Origin: Acanthococcus lagerstroemiae
Taxonomy: Eukaryota; Arthropoda; Insecta; Hemiptera; Eriococcidae
Assembly: GCA_031841125.1 (NCBI GenBank)
Contig: CM063110.1
Span: forward strand, 56,581,946 to 56,645,945
Reading direction: 5' to 3'
Length of the DNA: 64,000 nucleotides
Shown here: positions 52,710 to 64,000 of the stretch, one piece after another
How positions within the stretch are numbered: the stretch's first letter is position 1
Layout: each line of letters starts with the position of its first letter
Position numbers and translations under genes: made by a program
Notes under the pieces: generated by a model
Told to the model about the DNA's origin: nothing
Seen by the model: only the letters and a program-made list of their open reading frames with translations
Databases searched by the model: none

Positions 52710-55081
52710 CGACTCCCTTCTCGACAGAAATATTTATTCCAATTTCGACCGTGATTCCCACTCAAAGATTTTCATTCGTTTCGCTGCAAACGCCAACTCT
52801 TTTCGAATCCGACCGCCTCCAACTGAAGTCAACAGTAAAAACAGCTTTTAGCTCGAACTTTGATTCATGCCAGAAAAGTAGTTTCGGTTCCAGACTCTGA
52901 CGTCAGCATTTGACTTTCCAGTCACCTCCAGTTCTGACTATTTGAAGTGGTTATGTTGCTCATTCAGCAGTGATTAGCATGATATTAGCCCATTGGTGGA
53001 AATTATAGAGAGAATAGGTTAAGGTGAATTACCCTTCGATCCCTTACCCGAAAATTTAAAACATTTTTAGTCTAAATTCCGAAAAACAGTTTCTTGGCTT
53101 ACGTTTTCTCTTTCTAGAGAGGGTAAGAAGGAAGTGAACGAGATAACTTATTCTTTTTGCACAACCCAACCGCTACATAAAAGGAACGATCTCCTGGTCG
53201 TTCAGGTCAATAAGATTATTGAGAATGATCTGGGACAGTTTTTCAGGCGTTGATTTCGATTGGTAACAGGGTAATTTTCAGGCAATTTTCATCATCTAAA
53301 TCAAGGTCAAGGTCACTATACTACACTTGATGGAGATATTAGTCCCTTTTATAAGTGACCTTGATAAATAACTGACCTTAGGAGAAGCGGCAATGAGCTC
53401 ATAAAATTACCTTCAATCGACTTGAAAGAAGAAAAAAAGTAATCGCTATACTGACTTATCAGTTTTTAGCTACTAACCCAGAAGATGATCTTTCGAATGA
53501 CCGATACCCAAGCTGGCCGTCAACACTGCAAAATACTTGAAAATTTCCCTGATGTTTATTAAAATGGCGTCCAAAATAGCCGCAAAGTTCCACAATCGCT
53601 CATATTGGGAAAATGATATTTGCCCAATCATTTTATCGCCGAAAGCATTCTTCAGGGTGTCGAACAAAATTAAAATTCAAAAATATAGGACTTTTTTCTT
53701 TTTTTTATTATTGAGACATTTAATGCCTAACGGCTTCTTTCATAAGACCTTTTATACAAATTTAATAGCAATTTTCGCAGCCCTGCAGGAAAATTTTCCT
53801 AGTTTATATAAACATAGAAAAAGGCAGTTCTTTTAGCAACTTTTTTTTTCCCCCAGAAAGGTACAATTCAGACGTACAGTTTCACGTTTCACTATCTGCT
53901 CTCATCATCTCTTTTTTTCTCTTTCTCGCGAGCTAATTTTCTTATTTTCGTAGAACCGAAACTGAAAATAGAGTACTTTTACAGCTTTCCTTAAAAATGT
54001 TTGTCTAGCATTCAGAACGGGTTAAAACTTCGCGCTAAATTCTTCTGAAGATCCATAATTGAATCAAAAATGAATAAACAATGAAAGACATCAGCTTCGC
54101 CATTCAACGTACGTTTTGCTTTTTGGCTTTCATATTGAAACGGGGAATAGAACAGCAAAAGTTATTGAGGTAGAAGTCACTATTACTCGTCTAATTCACA
54201 GATTTAGAACACTTTTTTGGGGCCACAATTGGAGGCTAAATCTTTATAAATAAATACGAGTACATTGTTAACACGAGACGGTCACTCCCAGGCCACGATA
54301 TGCCAGAATACGGCGACCAGACGACGAAATATCTATGAGTTACGCACAAACCAATTACCATCTGCGCCAGCGAACACCAAGTCCCTAGGGGAGAAAGGGG
54401 TTCCCTTCCGTACCCCCGCAATCAACTTAATTCGCATTAATTGTCTTACCCAGACTATGTATGAAATTTTTAAATGCATTGTTTCCCATTGACCTTGTAT
54501 TATACTTCCGTCCCGAAGATGATAAAAATAATTCACGCACGCGTCGGCTGTCTCCTTCATTGACTATTATTTTCGACGCCAGACAAGGGCAATTCTTTAT
54601 AGTTTTGAGAACGCCGACTAACACGCGCCACCCTTTGCGTATCCAAAAACGAACAGCCACCCGATCGCGCATACACTCAGTTTTGTTCGAAATACAAGCA
54701 GGACTTCTCTCTTCTGCTTCCAGTGCTGATTTTAAGCTTCAATTCTTCGAGTTTCTCGTTTTCTTTCCTTCGCTGGTTCTGTGTTCGTTTCGAATGGTAC
54801 GCGTTTCGCAATCGATTGAGAAAACCGTGGTTTGAGGGTAAGATCAAGGTATGTTGCACGCACACAAATTCATAGCAGAGTAAGCGAAATATGGCATTTT
54901 CAGAACGGTTTCAACACAATGTTCCAGCTGAGTAAGCCAAAACCAATAGGAAGTAATAGCATTCGGAGAAAGGAACAAAAATCATTACGTACATCAGGGT
55001 ATCCCTTATTTCAAAATTTTCAAAATGTGACTGGGCTACCTCCGAAAGTTTTTCCCTATCTTACGAAAGTCCTATTCTGAC
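52710..55081. other. Intergenic DNA with a CpG-richer stretch
   Basis: About 53700-53745 is a remnant of the LINE 3' end seen at 61396 (shared GAGACATTTAATGCCTA). From about 54260 to 54840 the sequence has clearly more CpG (ACGCACGCGTCGG, GCCGACTAACACGCG, ACCCGATCGCGC) and overlapping frames on both strands (for example 54461-54835). It might be a promoter-proximal region or an exon of an unrecognised gene, or an older insertion. No family motif was found. Confidence 0.35.
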
Positions 55082-55175
55082 GCAGGCCCATTCGGGGAGT
55101 TTCCGCGATAGGGGGTGCGGTGTCCCGGGGCCAATTTGGCATGCGTACATCGCCATACGCCCCTCTATCATCGAT
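55082..55175 (-). repeat. Copy of GC-rich dispersed repeat (family A)
   Basis: GGGGGTGCGGTGTCCCGGGG, CCAATTTGGCATGCG and CATCGCCATACGCCCCTC match the other three copies. The left part is shorter than in the 51581 copy. Confidence 0.65.
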
Positions 55176-55739
55176 CCTACGAAAGTAATATCACCATATT
55201 TTCAGACTTTCAAAATAATTTTAACACGTGCCCACAGGGTCTCAAAATTTAACCCACGATTTAAACAATGATTTGTCAGCAAACATCTCATTTCCAGAAA
55301 TCATCTTTGCGGGAGATGATGAGGTGGATACCACCAACGTGTCCTAGAAGTAAAAGATATTTTGAGCATTCAGAAAAAAATCCCAGTTTTAAAACTGAAT
55401 TTCTTTTCTCATAATTGGTCTTCGAAGTTGCAAAAATCATCATACTCGAGTAGAATATATTATTACTTATTATTACGGTATACCTACATGAAACTGCAAC
55501 GATGCACTCAGAATTATACGCTTAAATCTTACATAGCGTGTGAACATACAACGCAGTGCTTGGTTTGTATTTATTACATGCGTTTTTTCAGTCTTCAATT
55601 TGATAGTTACGTTCCAGTTTGGCGATGGTCCTACGATGTCTAATGGCGAGAAGAGCTGATCTAAGGCAGCTCGTTCCGTCGTAAGTCCCCAAATGAAATA
55701 TAATGGACGAAAAAAATATCCCACTTGGTTCACATATAA

Positions 55740-56920
55740 AATTATTAAAAAATTGAAAAAGGAAACCTTTTTACATGAACAAATTAAAAAAGGAAACCTC
55801 GTAATGAAGACTTACAGCAAAAATTCAGGCATATAAGAAAAGAACTCAAGGTTTAACAACAAAAGCATGGAATGTACATAAAAATGCTTTGGAGGGCAGA
55901 ATGAAGTCTCAACCAAAAGAATTCTGGCGAGAGATTGGCAATAGGCAAAGCAGTAGGTCTGGCACGGAGTTATATACCTTAGGCGAACAAATTTACACAA
56001 GTTCAGATACCATCGCGGAATCATTTGCAAACTATTTTCCTAGTGTTTTTAGCGATAAAAATGTAACCCAGAACCAAACTCAGAATGCTAATGGGGTGGG
56101 GGTTACTGGAGGCGAAGGCCTTATATCGGTGGGTGTGATTTCTATCAAGGATATAAAACGTGCCCAGCATGATAAAATTGAGAAAAGTCAAAAAAGATTT
56201 TTGAAATACTTTATGTATTTCAAAATCTTTACATATTATCCTTCTGAAATTGTATATAAAGAACTTTTGGTTGGCTTTGAGGTTATGAGTCTGAAAAATA
56301 GAAGATGTCTGGCAATGTTGGTCTTCTTGAGGTAGGTTCTGAATAACAAAATTTTGGAACCAACAACCCAACACGTATTCAATTCAGGGTCCCTACATTC
56401 AATACAAGAAATACTGATCTATTTGTAACACGTAGAGGCTCAGCCTCAAGTATGGACAATACTCTAGCATTATATAATAATATTACCCAAAAAGACCCTG
56501 GGATTGACATATTCTTCATGAGTAGGAGACAGTATATATTTCATCAGTCATTAAAGTACTTGAGGGTATGTAGGTCCTAGTCTCTGCAGTTCTTTCCCTT
56601 ATACCGCACAAGTGTGGTTTGTTTCGGCCCCTCGGCTTTCTTCAACCTTCAGTTCTCAACTCACAATTTTTAATTGCCATCTGTGGACCTGTGCGACTCT
56701 CATCCGCCGCTCTTCCCTAACTCCGGTGCCTGTCTCCCACTCCTTCTGTCTGTCATCTTTTCCTTCTTTATCCCACATCCTTCATTTAAAAAGTATTTTT
56801 TGTTTTCAAGAATTATATGTTACCTACAGTCCCTTTTCCTGTCAATGAGACCCTAGGGCAACTGTTAGGGGAACTCAAATATAAACAAATAAATAATGAC
56901 TCGGGTCTGAATGCCATCTA
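55740..56920 (+). pseudogene. Internally deleted LINE (Jockey-type) with in-frame junction
   Basis: The frame 55889-56335 (148 codons) begins with the segment that precedes the reverse transcriptase in Jockey-like ORF2 (EFWREIGNRQSS, then IAESFANYFPSVF). Near 56150 it jumps to the segment that follows the polymerase in such proteins (IEKSQKRFLKYF, YPSEIVYKELL, MSLKNRRCLAMLVFL). The whole polymerase is missing but the frame is kept. A shifted frame continues the C-terminal end to about 56570. An untranslated 3' part follows, with an ATAAACAAATAAATAA-type tail near 56880. Inactive. Confidence 0.8.
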
Positions 56921-57026
56921 AGAATCACTAATCCACGTAACATTTCAACGATTCGGTACCATTTGACAACAGATTTTTTTGTGTTTATAGAGCTTAAAAA
57001 TTATGCGCTTTGTAAATCAGAACATA
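56551..57026 (+). repeat. Direct repeat, left copy (476 bp)
   Basis: Begins TTAAAGTACT(T)GAGGG, contains the LINE 3' end and its A-rich tail, and continues about 120 bp past the tail to TTATGCGCTTTGTAAATCAG. It matches 59531-60003 in the same orientation with few differences. Frames at 56612-56848 and 59592-59834 are the same non-coding repeat read twice. Confidence 0.85.
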
Positions 57027-57079
57027 CAGGACTAGTCAGTTTAAAACGCAGCATAGAAAAATCCCGCTCATTCGAAATC

Positions 57080-57306
57080 CAGGGACGTACCAATAGGTGG
57101 GGGGGGGCAACTTACCCCCTGTAGGAATTTTTCACTCAGCAGTTGGGAAAATTTACTATTTCAGCCAGGCGAGTTAAAAAAATCCAACCGGTCAAAAAGT
57201 GTTGTTTTTTTTTTTGGGGGGGGGGGGGATTTTTTAGTTAAGTCAGTTGGGACTTTCACAATTTTACCCCCCCCCCCCCCCGAAAAAGCTCTTCGGTACG
57301 TTCCTG
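57080..57306 (+). mobile_element. hAT MITE (CAGGGACGTACC ends) with 8-bp target duplication
   Basis: 227 bp, starting CAGGGACGTACCAATAGG and ending CTTCGGTACGTTCCTG, flanked exactly by TCGAAATC on both sides (57072-57079 and 57307-57314). Contains long G and C runs (about 57219-57230 and 57267-57281). No coding capacity. Family members lie at 35590, 39705 and 52323. Confidence 0.9.
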
Positions 57307-57394
57307 TCGAAATCTGTAGAGAAATTCGGGGAAAATCCCGGATAATTTTCAAAGGAAGTTCATCGGAAATGGAAAGAAAAATCTGAAAATTTCC

Positions 57395-57665
57395 GAAGAA
57401 TTTTATCGGAAATCTTTTGAGAAAATCTCCAATATTTTCCAACTAAAAACTACTTCTGGAATATCTCCCGAAAAGTTTGAAAGTATTTCATAGGAAATAA
57501 TTCGGGGGGGGGGGGCGACTCCGTCAGTTTTTGAACAATTCAATGAAAAATCTCCCATAGAATTTCATCGGAAATCTCTTGAGAAAATTTCCAATATTTT
57601 CCAACAAAAAATTACTTCGAGAAAATTTCCCGACAACTTTGGAAGTATTTCATAGGAAATATTGG
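57395..57665 (+). repeat. Direct duplication of about 100 bp, spacing about 158 bp
   Basis: ATCGGAAATCT(T/C)TTGAGAAAAT, CCAATATTTTCCAAC and AGTATTTCATAGGAAAT occur in order at about 57408-57505 and again at about 57566-57663. A G run (about 57505-57516) separates them. No coding signal. Confidence 0.7.
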
Positions 57666-57849
57666 GAGGGATAAGAGTTCATCACTCAGCTTTAAAATCA
57701 GTATAAAATTACTTCCTTGCCATGAACCTAGAAATAGGAATCCTCGTAGCATATACATTCACGTCTTTGAAAGATTACATTTGGAGAATTCTTGCTTCCG
57801 GCTACACATCCTAGCATTTTGGAAAAAATTTTTGCAGATCGGACAAATT

Positions 57850-59110
57850 TACCACTCACCATTAAGGAAATAATTTGTGCTGATCTCAAAGGTTAGTGAC
57901 CAAACATGTAAGTCCTTGAAAGAAATCTCTCTTCATCTCGGTATATTGTAGTAGGAAGTGAGTATTTTCCAAGCCAACGGATGTGAAGGATGTAAGTGTA
58001 TAGGCTTCTAAATTTCCTACTACTTGACTCGAATTAAGGTAATAATTTTACGCTTGTCTCAAAGCTAGGTGACGAATTTGTACGTTCTTGAGAAAATTTT
58101 TCAAAGATTCTGTGTTGTGGAGTAGGTAGTAAGACTTCTGCAACAGTATTCTCTCATAAGATACTAGTTTACATACCGCGAGGTTTCCTACTAAAAAACT
58201 CAAGTTGAGGAAACAATTTTCTGCTCATCTTGAGGCTGAGTGACAACCCTGTACGTTCTTGAGAAAATGTATTCGGTTCACTGTGTATTGTAGTAGGAAG
58301 TGGAGTTTCTCCAACCTGATGCATTTCAAAGATGTAAGTGTATATATGCCCCTAGGATCACTGCTAGAGGAGTCATGTTGAGGAAATAATTTTACGCAGA
58401 TCGCATAGCTGAGTGGCAAACTTGTATGTTCTCGAGAGTATTTTTCTAAAATTCTATGATTAGTAGTAGGAAGTAAGACTTCTCTAATAGTATTCTTTCA
58501 GTAGACATGAGAGTATATTATTCAAGGGTTCCTACTACAAGTCACAAGTTAAGGAATTAATTTTCATAAATGATTTCACAGCTGAGTGTCTATCATGTAC
58601 GGTCCTTGCAAACATTTTTCCGAAACGAGGTACATTGTAGAAAGAAGTGGGTTATCTCCACAAACAATTTTTTCTAAAATTCTATAGTGCGTTGTAGGAA
58701 GTGGGATTTCGGTGTCACATTGTTTTACCAAGATGTACATAGGAAATCTTACTACAAAACTGAGGTTGAGCGGATACTTTTGTGATGATTCTAATGCAGT
58801 GCTTCTCTCATGTATGTCTATAAGGAAATATTTCCCAAATTTCCTAAATTATAGGAAGAAATAGGAGTGCTCTAAAATAATGTTTCTTAGAAATGGAAAT
58901 ATATAAAGTTCTGAGTTTTCTACTAAAAAATTAGCTTTAATAGAATATTTTTATAATTATATCAATGGAAAGCACCTGACAATTATGTCAATGAAAATAT
59001 TTTCCCAAAATTTCAAAATCGTGAGGAGGAATAATTCATAGTCAGTCATCGGCATTGGGTTATTCTGTCATCGTCATACAAAACACAGTTTTCCTACTAC
59101 AGTATTCAGG
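57850..59110. repeat. Diverged satellite-like array, period about 172 bp
   Basis: The anchor GTTGAGGAAATAATTTTACG (with variants) occurs at 57861, 58032, 58204, 58377, 58548, 58765, 58935 and about 59107. The steps are 171, 172, 173, 171, 217, 170 and 172. A second anchor, TGTACGTTCTTGAG, gives the same steps. The one long step contains an internal duplication of about 45 bp (TTTTTCTAAAATTCTATA part). Each unit also carries GTAGTAGGAAGT and, about 70 bp later, TTTCCTACTAC, which are inverted. Units are well diverged, so the array is old. No coding frame crosses it. Confidence 0.8.
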
Positions 59111-59530
59111 GAATCGTAAAAGCCCAGATTTAGCGCGCTAGTTTCTTTTGTGTCAATTATTAATTTATGAAAATTCGATCGTGGTAACGGTGAAACAGTT
59201 CGTGGTTTGAATGCGCGAGCGGTGAAGTTTTATTTTCAATCAAAAGCCGTAATTCTTCCCTCTCCAATTTCTCCAATTTTTTTCAAAAATTTTCATATTT
59301 TTTCGAAGCTCCTCTGTTCTACGATAATCAGTGCATGTCCCAATCGATTCCTTTCAAAATTGAAGTAGGAAGTTTGAAATTTTTTCGAAATTTTCTTTTT
59401 CCATTTCCCACTAGAATTCAGGGGTTAGTTAGGCAATTTACGCATCATGTCTGTTGGAATAGTAGTCGTTATCATAATCAATGAAAATAAACATTCCTCT
59501 ATGGATGGAACATTCTCACCACTGAAAGGG

Positions 59531-60003
59531 TTAAAGTACTCGAGGGTATGTAGGTCTTAGTCTCTGCAGTTCTTTCCCTTATACCGCACAAGTGTGGTTT
59601 GTTTCGGCCCCTCGGCTTTCTTCAGTCCTCAGTTTTCAATTCACAATTTCTAATTGCCATCTGTGGACCTGTGCGCCTCTCATCCCCCGCTCTTCCTTTG
59701 CTCTGGTGCCTGTCTCCCCCTCCCTCTGTCTGTCATCTTTTCCTTCTTTATCCCACATCCTTCATTTAAGAAGTATTTTTTGTTTTCAAGAATTATATGT
59801 TACCTACAGTCCCTTCCTGTCAGTGGGTCCCTAGGGCACCTGTTGGGGGGACTCAAACATAAATAAATAAATAATGACTCGGGTCTGAATGCCATCTAAG
59901 AATCACTAATCCACGTAACATTTCAATGATTCGGTACACTTGACAACAGATTTTTTTGTGTTTATAGAGCTTAAAAATTATGCGCTTTGTAAACTAGAAC
60001 ATA
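59531..60003 (+). repeat. Direct repeat, right copy (473 bp)
   Basis: Second copy of 56551-57026, starting TTAAAGTACTCGAGGG and ending at GCGCTTTGTAAACTAGAACAT. It has no LINE coding sequence upstream. The offset between copies is 2980 bp and the 172-bp array lies between them. Confidence 0.85.
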
Positions 60004-60906
60004 AATTTCTGATACACGCGGCTGAACAAGAGCTCTGTCTGGTTGCAAACCTGTAGTTCACACATAACATATCGTAATTATACTGGACAGTTTATGCTTT
60101 CACCCTTAATAACCCGACGAACTTAAACTCATCAGTTACCATGCCTGAAGGATCCTTTCACCAGATCTTAACCACAAACCTATTTGTTAACTGCAGTTAT
60201 TCATACTACTACAAACAGTCATCAGGCAGTAGGGGCTCATAACACAATGTGCTCACTTGAACCTAACTCGCGCAGTACCCCAACTGAAAAAAGGCGACCA
60301 TAAGAAGTGGCACATGAGGTACGGGCACAATCAGAAAGGGACTAGTAGGGGCTTTTGTCCCAACTAAGATTTTCAAATTATACTTTACACTAGATGAAAC
60401 GGTTAGATTATCTGCTTTACACCAGATAAAACGCAATCATTTTTCGACTTCAGCACCTGAAAAGAAAAGTCTCGTCCAAGAGAAAATCCTGGCGGTGCCT
60501 CTACTTGAGGCACCCTTGTAAAGTTGTTTCAGTTCATTATTTTCATCAGACTCTTCTTCAATGCTTAGCCAAGTTGCATTGAAACACAAAATACAGATTT
60601 AGAATGAATATCTCGATCCTAATTTTCTGTCGGAAATGCTTAACTCCATACAGCGATAACGTCCATCAAAAAAGTCTATAGTCGGGTCGGTCTCACAGTT
60701 TTCGTTTTCGATACCCAATTTCTACCGGATAGCCGGATAGAGCTGCTTCCGTCGAAATCATCCGCTGTCATCCTTTCCAGCAGGATGTTTATTTTGATAG
60801 CTCTACTCTGATTACATTTCTTATAGAAAAAAGGCCGACTTCCTCTAATTTTGCTTTTTAGGTAGTTAGTTATACATCATCGATAACGTCCCTTAACGGA
60901 TAGGAC
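60004..60906. other. Upstream flank of gene 3
   Basis: No repeat or gene recognised. The last 200 bp becomes richer in CGATA/GATAA-type words (for example near 60879-60900). Confidence 0.4.
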
Positions 60907-60914
60907 TATATAAA
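60907..60914 (+). promoter_or_regulatory. Candidate TATA box of gene 3
   Basis: TATATAAA lies 123 bp before the start codon. Transcription would be expected to start near 60937-60940, giving a leader of about 90 bp, short and unspliced. A TCAGT initiator-like word near 60968 is too far for this TATA box. This is the best-placed promoter candidate of the three genes. Confidence 0.5.
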
Positions 60915-61029
60915 TTTCGGATATCGCTGCGTCGACTCGCCACTGTGTTTTTCGATACTAAAAGCCTCAGTTCTAATACGCACAAGCGCAAGTACAATAT
61001 TTAGCAGATTCGTGGACGTCTATGACAGT

Positions 61030-64000
<2,971 letters not shown>

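Noticed and set aside
57850..59110. CRISPR-like array
   Set aside because: The units are diverged over their whole length with no conserved short repeat and unique spacers, and the DNA is eukaryotic.
56551..60003. LTR retrotransposon with 475-bp LTRs
   Set aside because: The repeats contain a LINE 3' end and A-rich tail, lack TG...CA ends, and the DNA between them has no gag or pol, only a MITE and a satellite-like array.

Overview
This window is AT-rich, intron-rich arthropod nuclear DNA, most likely from an insect. It carries a tandem, same-strand cluster of three carboxylesterase genes (alpha/beta-hydrolase, COesterase family) of the short, signal-peptide-less type seen in insect alpha-esterase / esterase E4-like clusters. 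Gene 1 (7138-25428, 10 coding exons, 535 aa) and gene 2 (32566-44099, 10 coding exons, 533 aa) are complete. Gene 3 (from 61030) has its first four coding exons and runs off the right edge. Seven of the ten exons have identical lengths in genes 1 and 2 and all intron phases match, so the cluster arose by tandem duplication. Each complete gene keeps a Ser-Glu-His triad. I cannot name the species; the gene family and the tRNA-derived SINEs fit an insect but do not fix the order.

Everything else is introns and intergenic DNA packed with mobile elements. Region by region: 1-7.0 kb is upstream DNA with a TA-type MITE, a reverse-transcriptase fragment interrupted by a piggyBac-like TTAA MITE, and one copy of a GC-rich dispersed repeat. 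7.1-25.4 kb is gene 1, whose 9.5-kb intron 2 holds a hairpin MITE, a GC-rich insertion with a 14-bp duplication, arrays of a TTTTGTACC-type repeat in both orientations, a 105-bp tandem array split by a decayed LINE, and a tRNA-derived SINE. Its 4.6-kb intron 8 holds further diverged tandem repeats. 25.4-32.5 kb is intergenic and contains two 1.2-kb hAT-like non-autonomous elements in opposite orientation, each with an 8-bp target duplication. 32.6-44.1 kb is gene 2, with a palindromic mariner-derived element, a 161-bp hairpin element with a 9-bp duplication, a dead LINE and a 1-kb TIR element with a nested SINE. 44.1-61.0 kb is intergenic: SINEs, small hAT MITEs, an internally deleted LINE, and a diverged array with a steady period of about 172 bp lying between two 475-bp direct repeats. 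61.0-64.0 kb is the start of gene 3, with a LINE 3' end in intron 1.

The three esterases probably act in the cytosol on carboxyl esters (detoxification or lipid/hormone ester turnover); substrates cannot be read from sequence. Gene 2 has departures from the family pattern near the catalytic centre, and gene 1 has an unusual oxyanion-hole sequence, so the copies may have diverged in function. I found no new defence or regulatory system. The most unusual non-gene signals are the 172-bp-period array, a decayed repeat with about 10-bp periodicity (TTAAGACT), the fold-back elements and the family of GC-rich insertions.
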